From positions 55,415-119,414 of the forward strand of contig DOAQ01000014.1 in NCBI GenBank assembly GCA_003506435.1: DNA of 64,000 bases, read 5' to 3'. Below the pieces are notes generated by a model. It was not told the origin of the DNA. It saw only the letters and a list, made by a program, of their open reading frames with translations, and searched no databases. The DNA comes from Prolixibacteraceae bacterium. GTDB taxonomy: Bacteria > Bacteroidota > Bacteroidia > Bacteroidales > Prolixibacteraceae. The translations under genes and the position numbers were made by a program. Positions within the stretch are counted from its first letter, which is position 1. Each line of letters starts with the position of its first letter. Shown here one piece after another: positions 55,017 to 63,291 of the stretch.

Positions 55017-56807
55017 ATGCAAAGCGCTCAGCATACTTTCCATATCCCGGTACTCGGACTGGGTTATTCAATTGACACACCCGCAAAAGTTGCCCAATAC
55101 GGAATTAGTTCTGTCATCTCTTTGGTTGACGACATTCTGATGGAAAAACTCAGGGAAATGTATTGTAAAAAATTAGAAATTCCGTTTCAGTCAATTTCTG
55201 TAAAAACCGAAGATTACCGTGCCAAACGCATCACCGCTTACCTCGATACTATTCAGGAAGTAGCCCGGCGGAAGTTTGAAAAACTGAAAGAATCGATGCA
55301 TCAGAAAGAAGGCGAGATTGAAAAATACATTAAAATGTTGCCCGATTTCTCACAGGTAAAGCAGAAATTCAACCAGTTTGTGAATGTTGACCTCGAAAAC
55401 ATGAAACAAAAAATGGCCGAATGGGTGAACGATAATCTGCACATGGGCGATATCGATGTAAACATCATGTCGAAGCTGGACCGCGTCAACACACGGAATG
55501 GAGAAAAACTACCCGACATGTACAACGACGCGCATGCCGCATTGCGGGGTTTTGCCAACAGCAGCCTGCATTCGTCGCTGGTGCTTTCAGCCGGGATGAA
55601 CCCACGCCTGTACGGCTACCTTGAAGAGTTTGAAGATTTTTATCCGGACACTTCAGGAAAACTAAAAAAGAAAATTATCCTGAAAGTGAGCGATTATCGT
55701 TCGGCGCTGATACAAGGGCGTTTTCTTGCAAAAAAGGGTATCTGGGTTTCGGAATACCGCGTTGAATCGGGACTGAACTGCGGCGGTCATGCTTTTGCCA
55801 CCGAAGGATTCTTGCTGGGACCGGTTTTGGAGGAATTCAAAGCCAACCGTGAAGAACTGGAACAAACCATCCATGAAGCGCTGGTGAAAGCCCTTCAGGA
55901 AAAAGGAAGACCTGCGCCCGAAAAACCCCTGCCCTTGAAGCTCACTGCCCAGGGTGGAGTTGGCACAACCAAAGAACACCAGTTTTTGCTCGATTATTAC
56001 CAGTTGGATTCTGTCGGCTGGGGAACTCCTTTCATGCTGGTGCCCGAAGCAGTCAATATAGACGACAAAACCCTCGACCTGCTCTGCAAAGCAAAAGAAG
56101 AGGACCTTTATCTGAGCCATATTTCTCCGTTGGGCGTGTTGTTCAACAACGTCAGGGGAAACACCAAAGACATCGAAAAAGAACGACGTGCAAAAGCCGG
56201 AACGCCGGGATTTTCGTGTACTAAAAAATTTCTGGCACTGAACGAAGAAGGAATTTGCACCGCCTCGAAACAATACATGAAGGCCAAAACAAGCGAACTG
56301 AAAGCGATGGAACTTGCGGAGGAAGAATTCCAGGTGAAATATGCGACTTTGACCAACAAAGCCTGCCTTTGTAAAGGCCTGAGCGCTTCGGCCTATCAAA
56401 CCAACCAACTCGAAAGCAACGAAGGTCCTGACGTATCGGTCTGTCCGGGTCCGAACCTTGCCTATTTTTCGAAACCGGTTTCATTGAAAACAATGGTCGA
56501 TCACATTTACGGGCGTACCAACATTATTGAGCGTAACGATCGTCCAAACCTTTTTCTGAAAGAATTGAAAATGTATATCGATTATCTTGGCAACAAAATT
56601 GACGAGACGCTGAAACCCATTTCAGAAAAACAGAAAAAGGCGCTGGAAAACTTTCAGGAAAACCTACAGAAAGCAACCGACTATTACAAGGAAATCTTTC
56701 AGAAATACAAAAAGCAACTGGAAGAACCGGGCGCAGTAAACTGCATGACGCAGGAACTGGAAAAATTGAAAAACGAGGTAAAAGGCTTGAAAACAAAGTT
56801 GATTTAA
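55017..56807 (+). CDS. Nitronate-monooxygenase-like TIM-barrel protein of unknown function
   Basis: A 596-residue cytoplasmic protein. The start FHIPVLGLGYSIDTPAKVAQ and later segments SGLNCGGHAFATEG (about 250-263), VGWGTPFMLVPEAVNID (about 333-349) and SPLGVLFNNVRGN follow the order seen in the nitronate monooxygenase/2-nitropropane dioxygenase FMN barrel family. KACLCKGLSASAYQ and VCPGPNLAYF near 445-485 match the Cys-containing C-terminal part of that family. An insertion of about 100 residues with coiled-coil character lies at 85-190, and the last 90 residues form another charged coiled coil. The catalytic His of nitronate monooxygenase would correspond to CGGHAF, but the reaction is not known. 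It has its own promoter and lies apart from other metabolic genes. Confidence 0.55.
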   Translation: MQSAQHTFHIPVLGLGYSIDTPAKVAQYGISSVISLVDDILMEKLREMYCKKLEIPFQSISVKTEDYRAKRITAYLDTIQEVARRKFEKLKESMHQKEGEIEKYIKMLPDFSQVKQKFNQFVNVDLENMKQKMAEWVNDNLHMGDIDVNIMSKLDRVNTRNGEKLPDMYNDAHAALRGFANSSLHSSLVLSAGMNPRLYGYLEEFEDFYPDTSGKLKKKIILKVSDYRSALIQGRFLAKKGIWVSEYRVESGLNCGGHAFATEGFLLGPVLEEFKANREELEQTIHEALVKALQEKGRPAPEKPLPLKLTAQGGVGTTKEHQFLLDYYQLDSVGWGTPFMLVPEAVNIDDKTLDLLCKAKEEDLYLSHISPLGVLFNNVRGNTKDIEKERRAKAGTPGFSCTKKFLALNEEGICTASKQYMKAKTSELKAMELAEEEFQVKYATLTNKACLCKGLSASAYQTNQLESNEGPDVSVCPGPNLAYFSKPVSLKTMVDHIYGRTNIIERNDRPNLFLKELKMYIDYLGNKIDETLKPISEKQKKALENFQENLQKATDYYKEIFQKYKKQLEEPGAVNCMTQELEKLKNEVKGLKTKLI

Positions 56808-56895
56808 CGGGAATTATTCATTCATTCTCATGCCCGAAAAACGATACCGCAAAACAAATTGCCGGGATATTCGTTTGTAAAAAAAACAGATTGCC

Positions 56896-57543
56896 ATGAA
56901 GAAGCAGAAAATATACCGCCAACTGACCGTTGGAGAAGAAATTGCAAACAGCATCACACACGGGATTGGAACGTTAATGAGCATTGCCGCACTGGTGTTG
57001 CTTATCGTTTTTGCGGCCATCAAAGGAAATGCCTGGCACGTAGTGAGTTTCACCATTTTCGGCAGTACCCTCGTGTTGTTGTACTTATCATCAACGCTTT
57101 ACCACAGTTTTAGCAACCCAAAAATTAAAAATATTTTTGCCCGGTTCGACCATGCGGCTATTTTCTTCCTGATTGCCGGAACCTACACGCCAATCCTGCT
57201 TTCGAACCTGCGCGGAGTTCTCGGATGGACACTATTCTTCATTATCTGGGGGCTGGCAATTGCAGGCGCCGTGATCCGTTCCATTTACCTCACCCGTTTC
57301 CGGAAACTGATGGTAGCTATTTATGTAATGATGGGCTGGATGTTTGTATTTGCTATTCGTACCATGCTTGAAATTACCCCGGCCGATAGTTTGATGTTTC
57401 TTTTTATCGGTGGCGGATTATACACCATCGGGGTCATTTTTTATGTCTGGCGGAGCCTTCCTTACGGGCATGGCATCTGGCACCTGTTTGTGCTGGGCGG
57501 CAGCATCATGCACTTTTTTGCCGTTATAAACATTCTGGAATAA
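56896..57543 (+). CDS. Hemolysin III/PAQR-family membrane protein
   Basis: This 215-residue protein has seven hydrophobic segments and the family motifs: EEIANSITHGIGTLMS (about 14-29), LSSTLYHSFS, FDHAAIFFLIAGTYTP and the C-terminal GHGIWHLFVLGGSIMHFF. The His and Asp residues in these segments form the zinc site seen in PAQR structures, which suggests a hydrolase-like role rather than a toxin. In bacteria the family (YqfA/TrhA type) has been linked to membrane lipid homeostasis. It is 88 bp after the TIM-barrel gene, and a palindromic repeat begins nine bases after its stop. Confidence 0.9.
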   Translation: MKKQKIYRQLTVGEEIANSITHGIGTLMSIAALVLLIVFAAIKGNAWHVVSFTIFGSTLVLLYLSSTLYHSFSNPKIKNIFARFDHAAIFFLIAGTYTPILLSNLRGVLGWTLFFIIWGLAIAGAVIRSIYLTRFRKLMVAIYVMMGWMFVFAIRTMLEITPADSLMFLFIGGGLYTIGVIFYVWRSLPYGHGIWHLFVLGGSIMHFFAVINILE

Positions 57544-57551
57544 CAGGTTTT

Positions 57552-57696
57552 GCCCTCTTTGTCCTTCGGACATTTCCCTCAATCGGGGGAAAATTTTGGC
57601 CAGTGAGAATACAGTTGCTTCAAATCTTTTATATTACGATGTTCAAAGTTCCGCTGAACCAAACTTCTCTCCCGTTTGGGAGAGGCCGGGAGAGGG
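57552..57696. repeat. Palindromic intergenic repeat, copy A
   Basis: 145 bp with three internal hairpins: GTCCTTCGGAC, TTTCCCTCAATCGGGGGAAA, and CTCTCCCGTTTGGGAGAG followed by CCGGGAGAGGG. It aligns without gaps to copy C (58807-58951) with 137 of 145 bases identical by eye. It lies between the hemolysin-III stop and the stop of the convergent membrane protein gene. Confidence 0.9.
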
Positions 57697-57706
57697 TAAA
57701 AAGTAG

Positions 57707-58168
57707 TCATATTGACGACTCCATTATTCTGTCAATTTCTGCCCCTATCCATGCATATCCAACAAAGAATAAAATCACCGAAGACACTAATCCAAATACT
57801 ATTGATAAGATCATCGTCGAACCGGCGAATCCGAACACCAATCCGCCAACCAATCCGGAGACAACTGACATAAATATCAACGAATCGGTCTTGATTTCCC
57901 AAATTATCTTTATTCTGTTTGTACCATGTTTTTCAATTTGAATTGATCCTTCCCTTAGTATTTTCATTGCTTCTACTTTGTTCATTCCAGAGTGTGTCGT
58001 ATTTCTTACGATTCTTTTGAATAGTATCGTGTCCTTTCGAACCTCTGTTCTGGCTTCAATAATTCGTAATTGCTCCTGGACTTTTTTCTTGAAAGAATCA
58101 ATGTATAAATCCGGGTTTACGCCCATCTTTATTTCGTATGTTTCTGAATATCTGGCAAACATTTTCAT
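57707..58168 (-). CDS. Small membrane protein of unknown function
   Basis: 153 residues. The N-terminal half is charged and helical (YIDSFKKKVQEQLRIIEART). The C-terminal half has two closely spaced transmembrane helices at about 97-117 and 120-140 (LIFMSVVSGLVGGLVFGFAG, then MILSIVFGLVSSVILFFVGY). I do not recognise the family. Its stop is ten bases from repeat copy A and its start is about 70 bp from copy B, so it fills one repeat-bounded interval. No RBS or promoter specific to it was evident. The codon use looks ordinary, but AT content is somewhat high. Confidence 0.6.
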   Translation of the reverse strand: MKMFARYSETYEIKMGVNPDLYIDSFKKKVQEQLRIIEARTEVRKDTILFKRIVRNTTHSGMNKVEAMKILREGSIQIEKHGTNRIKIIWEIKTDSLIFMSVVSGLVGGLVFGFAGSTMILSIVFGLVSSVILFFVGYAWIGAEIDRIMESSI

Positions 58169-58237
58169 TTATTATCTTTTTAATAGTTTCTCATTACACA
58201 TATTTTTAGACACTACCCATTTTTTAGATTCTTGTCA

Positions 58238-58385
58238 GCCCCCTTTGTCCTTCGGACGTTTCCCCCAAGCGGAGGAAAATTTTTGGCCGGTATAAGTTCA
58301 GTTGCTTTTACACTCTAAAGTATTTTACTTTCAAAGTTCCGCTGTACCAAACTTCTCTCCCGTTTTGGGAAAGGCCGGGAGAGGG
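58238..58385. repeat. Palindromic intergenic repeat, copy B (diverged)
   Basis: 148 bp, colinear with copies A and C and in the same orientation, with the same three hairpins at its ends but a diverged middle. It has one additional T in the CCCGTTTTGGG loop. Its right 54 bp encode the last 17 residues and stop of the DUF559 gene. Confidence 0.85.
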
Positions 58386-58768
58386 TACAATTCTTCTTCA
58401 ATCCGTCGAAGTACTGCTCTCATGTTATCCCAAACTTCTTCGTTGGTAAACCGGATAACCTTAATGCCAAACCGGTTCAATTCAAAAGTCCGGTTATCAT
58501 CCCATTCTTTTTGGCTTTCACTGTTATGGATTCCTCCATCGATTTCAATAGCAAGTTTTCGTTCATGGCAGTAAAAATCGAGAATGAAAATATCAGCCGG
58601 ATGTTGCCTGCGGAATTTTAATCCTTTCATTTTCCGGTTTCGCAGGTGCCGCCAAAGATATTTCTCCGGATCAGTCATGTTTCTACGAAGTTCGGTAGCT
58701 CTCGCCTTTGTTTCAGCCGTTGCTCCAAAGTAAAATTCATATTCCCTGGTGTCTGACAAACGTGCCAT
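58331..58768 (-). CDS. DUF559 endonuclease-like protein
   Basis: 145 residues with the DUF559 pattern: RNMTDPEKYLWRHLRNRKMK (about 29-48) and the PD-(D/E)xK-like core FILDFYCHERKLAIEIDGG, with Asp64, Glu75 and Asp77 as candidate metal ligands. NRFGIKVIRFTNEEV follows. The fold is related to very-short-patch-repair and restriction endonucleases, so DNA cleavage is likely, though no target is known. The last 17 residues (PLPAFPKTGEKFGTAEL) are encoded inside repeat copy B and are not part of the usual fold. No methyltransferase or helicase is adjacent, which argues against a restriction system. Confidence 0.85.
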   Translation of the reverse strand: MARLSDTREYEFYFGATAETKARATELRRNMTDPEKYLWRHLRNRKMKGLKFRRQHPADIFILDFYCHERKLAIEIDGGIHNSESQKEWDDNRTFELNRFGIKVIRFTNEEVWDNMRAVLRRIEEELYPLPAFPKTGEKFGTAEL

Positions 58769-58806
58769 AATTTAATCTTTTATCCTTCAAAGGTTTTGAT
58801 GTTAGT

Positions 58807-58951
58807 GCCCCCTTTGTCCTTCGGACATTTCCCCCAATCAGGGAAAAATTTTGGCCAGTGAGAATACAGTTGCTTCAAATCTTTTATATTACAATGTTCA
58901 AAGTTCCGCTGTACCAAACTCCTCTCCCGTTTGGGAGAGGTCGGGAGAGGG
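58807..58951. repeat. Palindromic intergenic repeat, copy C
   Basis: 145 bp, the closest relative of copy A (eight mismatches, no gaps) and in the same orientation. It lies between the start of the DUF559 gene and the stop of the LolD-like gene. Its hairpins lack T-runs, so it is not a typical intrinsic terminator. Confidence 0.9.
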
Positions 58952-58975
58952 AAATTTATGCGAAATCTTCAGAAT

Positions 58976-59626
58976 TTATTCAATCAGCCCATCTTTCATG
59001 CGGATGATCCGGTCCGACTGGCGGGCAAAATTCTCATCGTGGGTGACAATAACAAAGGTCTGATGAAAGCGGTCGCGAAGGTCAAAAAACAAGTCGTGCA
59101 GTTCGTCTTTATTTTTGGTGTCGAGGTTACCCGAAGGTTCGTCGGCCAAAACTACGGCCGGGTCGTTGATCAGTGCGCGTGCGGCGGCCACCCGTTGCCG
59201 TTCGCCACCCGAAAGTTCCGATGGTTTGTGCCCCAGCCGGTCGGCAAGTCCGAGATACGAAAGCAGCTCACTGGCTTTTCTTTCAGCTTCTTTCTTCGAT
59301 GTTCCGGCAATAAAAGCGGGGATGCACACATTTTCGAGTGCGGTAAATTCAGGCAATAAATAATGAAACTGGAAAATAAACCCGATTTGCCGGTTGCGGA
59401 AAGCCGCCAGTTTTTTCTGGCTCAACCCCGAAATCCGTTGTCCGTTCAGGAATAATTCCCCCGAATCGGGTTTGCTCAATGTACCAATAATCTGAAGAAG
59501 TGTAGTTTTACCGGCGCCGCTGGGACCAACAATTGAATATAATTTACCGGAAGGAATTTCAAGATCGATTCCTTTCAGTACATGAAGGTCACCAAACGAT
59601 TTCCGTATGTTCTCAATTTTTATCAA
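58976..59626 (-). CDS. ABC-transporter ATP-binding protein, LolD-like
   Basis: A 216-residue ATPase with Walker A in GPSGAGKTTLLQ (about 33-44), the Q-loop IGFIFQFHYLLPEFTALENV, signature ELSGGERQRVAAARAL and Walker B in VVLADEPSGNLD. These are typical of the MacB/LolD group, which powers lipoprotein release or export. The membrane partner is not in the window. The only start that keeps the conserved IKIENIRKSFGDLHVLKGI is TTG 59626, which overlaps the tatA stop by four bases (TTGA). The gene is thus translationally coupled to tatA. Confidence 0.9.
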   Translation of the reverse strand: MIKIENIRKSFGDLHVLKGIDLEIPSGKLYSIVGPSGAGKTTLLQIIGTLSKPDSGELFLNGQRISGLSQKKLAAFRNRQIGFIFQFHYLLPEFTALENVCIPAFIAGTSKKEAERKASELLSYLGLADRLGHKPSELSGGERQRVAAARALINDPAVVLADEPSGNLDTKNKDELHDLFFDLRDRFHQTFVIVTHDENFARQSDRIIRMKDGLIE

Positions 59627-60024
59627 GGAGTTGTTGTTTTCGGGGCATCGTCTTCCATCGACTTATTGATGTCTTTTGTAATATCCTCTGTCTCTTTGGT
59701 TATCGAAGATCCCACTTCATTGAAATCTTTTGTAATACTCTCGGTTTCTCTGGTTATCGAGGATTTCACTTCGTCTAAATCCTTTGTAATACTTTCGGTT
59801 TCTCTGGTTACAGAAGATTTAATATCGTCGAAATCTTTTTTAAAATCGCCGGTGCTTGATTCTATTTCCCGTTTAATCTCGTCAGTTGCCTTTTTAAATT
59901 CACGCATTCCTTTGCCCAGTGTCCTTGCAATATCGGGAATGCCTTTTGCCCCAAAAAAAAGCAATGCAAAAAAAAGAACTACAACAATCTCGCCACCGCT
60001 TATGAATAATATGCTTGAAATCAT
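59623..60024 (-). CDS. tatA: Twin-arginine translocase TatA/E-family subunit with repeat tail
   Basis: 133 residues. A transmembrane helix (about 9-25, GGEIVVVLFFALLFFG) is followed by the amphipathic segment FGAKGIPDIARTLGKGMREF, the TatA/TatE hallmark. The tail differs from most TatA proteins: residues 65-118 are three consecutive 18-residue repeats of the type F-D-D-I-K-S-S-V-T-R-E-T-E-S-I-T-K-D. TatA oligomers form the pore of the Tat pathway, which exports folded proteins; the oxidoreductase at 2144-5155 is one candidate substrate. No tatC is in the window. Its stop overlaps the start of the LolD-like gene. Confidence 0.88.
   Translation of the reverse strand: MISSILFISGGEIVVVLFFALLFFGAKGIPDIARTLGKGMREFKKATDEIKREIESSTGDFKKDFDDIKSSVTRETESITKDLDEVKSSITRETESITKDFNEVGSSITKETEDITKDINKSMEDDAPKTTTP
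59671..59832 (-). repeat. Three tandem 54-bp coding repeats in tatA
   Basis: Three in-frame units of 54 bp (18 codons) encode closely similar 18-residue segments, residues 65-82, 83-100 and 101-118. The second and third vary at a few positions. A degenerate fourth unit may precede them at about residues 50-64. Confidence 0.85.
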
Positions 60025-60115
60025 TTCTCCAGAATTTACAAGTTGGTTTTAAAACAGAGCACAAATATACAAACAAGTTATTTACATCGGCAAAAGGTTT
60101 GAAAATATGGTTCGT

Positions 60116-60152
60116 AAAAAAACAAGGCCCGGAAACTTTACAGCTCCGGGCC
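60116..60152 (-). terminator. Intrinsic terminator after secDF
   Basis: On the minus strand GGCCCGGA and TCCGGGCC pair around an 11-base loop and are followed by a run of seven T residues. It lies about 30 bp after the secDF stop and ahead of the tatA start. Confidence 0.9.
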
Positions 60153-60178
60153 CGGTTTAAAATGTATTTCAGAAATTA

Positions 60179-63100
60179 TTATTTCTTTTCGGCAATGGCT
60201 TTTCCGGCAGCTTTTTTAATCGCTTTCTGCTGCATATCGTATGCAATTGGCGTTGCAATAAATACGGTAGAATAAACCCCCGCAACAGTACCAACGAGCA
60301 GAGCAAAGATGAAGCCCCGCATCGATGCCCCGCCAAATATAAAGATGGCAAACAATACTACAAAAACAGTCATAGAAGTGTTAAACGTACGACGCATCGT
60401 GTTATTGATTGCGTTGTTCATATTATCTTCCATCTTGCGTTTTGGATACAAGTGCAAATATTCACGGATACGGTCGAAAATAACCACGGTATCGTTGATT
60501 GAGAACCCGATCACCGTCAGGATTGCTGCAATAAACGACTGGTCAACCTCCATCGAAAATGGCATGATTCCGGAGAATAACGAATATGCACCCAATACGA
60601 CAATGGCATCGTGGAACAATGCCGCAAGACCTCCCAAACCGTATTGCCATTTATTGAAACGTATAGCAACATAAACGAAGATCATAACCAACGAGAAAAG
60701 AACAGCAAGAACGGCATCCTTTTGAATATCGTCGGAAACCGTTGGCCCTACTTTTTCCGAGCTTCTCCGGTAATCGGAAATAAACGTATCGAAGCTGACA
60801 CTTTTTGCAATAAAATTACCTTGTTGCAAGCCTTTGTAGAGCATGGTTTCTACTTCATTGTCTACTTCTGCAGTTGATTCATCAATCTTATATTTGGTAG
60901 TAATTTTTACCTGGTTCCCATCGCCAATTGTTTTTACTTCAGGCGTTTCACCAAAAACAGCATTCAATGCATTTCCAATTTCGCCTACTTTTACCTTCTG
61001 ATCAAACTTCACGATGTACGAACGTCCGCCACTGAAATCGATACCATAATTGAACCCTTTGAAAACCATCGAAGCGACGCAAACAAACATGATTACACCT
61101 GAAATCATATAAAACAATTTGCGTTTCCCCAGAAAATCAATTGATACAGTTCTGAGCCATTGGGTTGTCCTTCTGGTTGTGAAAATAATTGGTTTATTCT
61201 TCGCCAACCGACGTTCAAAGATCAAACGAGAGATAAAAATAGAAGTGAACAAAGAAGTCAGGATACCGATGATCAATGTGGTAGCAAACCCTTTAATTGG
61301 GCCGGCGCCAAAAATATACAACACAATACCGGTAAGCAAGGTAGTTACCTGTCCGTCGATAATGGCCGAATAAGCATGTCTGTATCCATCGGCAATAGCC
61401 AGTTTCAAACCTTTGCCTCCGAGATTTTCTTCCTCTATACGCTCGTAGATCAATACGTTCGCATCAACGGCCATACCCAGGGTAAGCACGATACCGGCAA
61501 TACCAGGCAATGTAAGTACAGCGCCCATTGATGCCATGATTCCAAACATGAAGAAAACGTTAACCAGCAAAGCAGTATTGGCGGCCATTCCTGCATGTTT
61601 GCTATAAAAGAATACCATGTAGCCAAGCACCAGAAGGAACGCCAGAATAAACGACCACATACCGCTGTTGATTGCTTCTTTACCCAGAGAAGGTCCCACA
61701 ATTTGTTCCTGAACAATATTGGCAGGCGCCGGCATTTTTCCTGATTTCAGGATGTTTGCAAGGTCAAGCGCTTCTTCAACCGTTTCCAGACCGGTAATGC
61801 TTGAACGTCCACCGGTGATTTCGGTATTTACCGTCGGGTACGAACGCACATAACCATCCAAAACAATAGCTACCGATTTGTTGATATTTTCCTTGGTCAA
61901 ACGGGCCCATACTTTGGCTCCTTCGCTGTTCATGGTCATCGAAACTTCCGGACGGCTTCCGTATTGCTCGTAGTCCTGACGGGCATCCACAATTACATCG
62001 CCTTCGAGTGGCGCACGTCCATCACGACTCGATACTTTAATGGCAATGAGCCGGAAATAATTTCCTGCATCGTCAACAGCTTTCGATGTCCATTTCAAAG
62101 CAAGGTTACGTGGCAACAATGCCTTTACAGCTTCCATTTTGAAATACCGGTTTACAGTTGCAGTATCTTTTGCATGAGCTGTTCCGACAACCGGTCCGGG
62201 ATACAATTGTCCCTGTGGAGTTGTACTTGGGTTTAAAATAGCAAACAGAGGGAAATTTTTTTTCAGGTCTTCAATATTGGTCTCGCCGGTTGAATCGGTT
62301 TCCGTTTCCAATTCTTTCAGCAATGAATCCTCTGTTTTAGTACTATCTGTTTTTTCGATAGCTGAGCTTGCTTCTTCCCCGGGTGTATCCGATTTTCTTT
62401 TAAAATCCTGAATTTCTTTCAGCTTGGCATTGACAGCCAGCATTGACTCATAGATTTCCGAATTTTCATAGGTCTCCCAGAATTCGAGGTTGGCAGTTCC
62501 CTGTAAAAGTTTACGTACACGTTTCGGATCATCGACACCGGGTAATTCAACCAAAATACGTCCTTTGGTCTGCAATGGCTGCACGTTAGGCTGGGCCACA
62601 CCAAAACGGTCGATTCGGGTACGGATGATGTTGAACGAATTATCGATCGCCGCATCAGTTTCCTGACGGATTACTTTCAAAACTTCGGTGTTGGTAGAGT
62701 TGTATTTTACTTTTTCTTTCAGTTCCAACGTGTTAAAAATGGCTGCTAATTGCGCGTTGGGATCAATTTCGTTGAATGCCTTTCCAAAAAGGGTAACGAA
62801 ATCGTCCTGACTCTTTGCCTGCATCTCTTTGGCACGGGCAATCGCCGCATTAAATGTCGGGTCTTTGCTGTAATTCGACAACGCTTTGATCAGGTCGACC
62901 ACCGACACTTCCAGCGTTACGTTCATCCCGCCTTTCAGGTCAAGGCCGAGGTTCATTTCCAGCTCTTTTACTTCCTTGTAGGTATATTTTCGGATACCCA
63001 ATAAATTGTACACGGTTTCTCCTGAAATAGAATCAAGATAAGCCAGTTCTTTCATTTTGTTGCCTTTCGCATACTCTCTGGCTTGTTTTTCAACTTTGTT

Positions 63101-63184
63101 CGATACATACGTAAAGGCAAGCTGATAAACACAAACCAGTGCAAGCAGGATTGCGAACAACCGAATAGCACCTTTGTTTTGCAT
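60179..63184 (-). CDS. secDF: Protein-export membrane protein SecDF (fused SecD-SecF)
   Basis: A 1001-residue fusion. The SecD half has a first transmembrane helix, LGLDLKGGMNVTLEV (about 79-93), a periplasmic P1 region with a charged linker rich in Asp, Glu, Ser and Thr (about 270-310), then ITGGRSSITG and the membrane helices with GMAVDANVLIYERIEEE. The SecF half begins near residue 670 with GFNYGIDFSGGRSYIV and ends with FSINDTVVIFDRIREYL and the last helices. SecDF uses the proton gradient to pull exported chains after SecA/SecYEG. Fused SecDF is the usual form in Bacteroidota. The terminator at 60116-60152 separates it from tatA. Confidence 0.95.
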   Translation of the reverse strand: MQNKGAIRLFAILLALVCVYQLAFTYVSNKVEKQAREYAKGNKMKELAYLDSISGETVYNLLGIRKYTYKEVKELEMNLGLDLKGGMNVTLEVSVVDLIKALSNYSKDPTFNAAIARAKEMQAKSQDDFVTLFGKAFNEIDPNAQLAAIFNTLELKEKVKYNSTNTEVLKVIRQETDAAIDNSFNIIRTRIDRFGVAQPNVQPLQTKGRILVELPGVDDPKRVRKLLQGTANLEFWETYENSEIYESMLAVNAKLKEIQDFKRKSDTPGEEASSAIEKTDSTKTEDSLLKELETETDSTGETNIEDLKKNFPLFAILNPSTTPQGQLYPGPVVGTAHAKDTATVNRYFKMEAVKALLPRNLALKWTSKAVDDAGNYFRLIAIKVSSRDGRAPLEGDVIVDARQDYEQYGSRPEVSMTMNSEGAKVWARLTKENINKSVAIVLDGYVRSYPTVNTEITGGRSSITGLETVEEALDLANILKSGKMPAPANIVQEQIVGPSLGKEAINSGMWSFILAFLLVLGYMVFFYSKHAGMAANTALLVNVFFMFGIMASMGAVLTLPGIAGIVLTLGMAVDANVLIYERIEEENLGGKGLKLAIADGYRHAYSAIIDGQVTTLLTGIVLYIFGAGPIKGFATTLIIGILTSLFTSIFISRLIFERRLAKNKPIIFTTRRTTQWLRTVSIDFLGKRKLFYMISGVIMFVCVASMVFKGFNYGIDFSGGRSYIVKFDQKVKVGEIGNALNAVFGETPEVKTIGDGNQVKITTKYKIDESTAEVDNEVETMLYKGLQQGNFIAKSVSFDTFISDYRRSSEKVGPTVSDDIQKDAVLAVLFSLVMIFVYVAIRFNKWQYGLGGLAALFHDAIVVLGAYSLFSGIMPFSMEVDQSFIAAILTVIGFSINDTVVIFDRIREYLHLYPKRKMEDNMNNAINNTMRRTFNTSMTVFVVLFAIFIFGGASMRGFIFALLVGTVAGVYSTVFIATPIAYDMQQKAIKKAAGKAIAEKK

Positions 63185-63291
63185 TTGTAAAAAATTTAAA
63201 TGTTATACTAATTTGAAAAATTGTTCCCTGAAAAATTTGGAATATTTGGCCGTATAAAATAGCGGAAGCATTAAAAACTACCGTCGGCCTT

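Noticed and set aside
55662..56408. A 248-residue minus-strand open frame
   Set aside because: It is antisense to the TIM-barrel gene, which has a promoter and family motifs; the antisense product has none.
58331..58768. A restriction-modification system
   Set aside because: DUF559 has a nuclease-type fold, but no methyltransferase, specificity subunit or helicase is adjacent.
57552..58951. The repeat array as a classical integron
   Set aside because: No integrase gene is in the window and the repeats lack a clear GTTRRRY core with a matching inverse core. Only the general cassette layout is similar.
59671..59832. A CRISPR-like array
   Set aside because: The repeats are in frame inside tatA, contiguous without spacers, and encode similar peptide segments.
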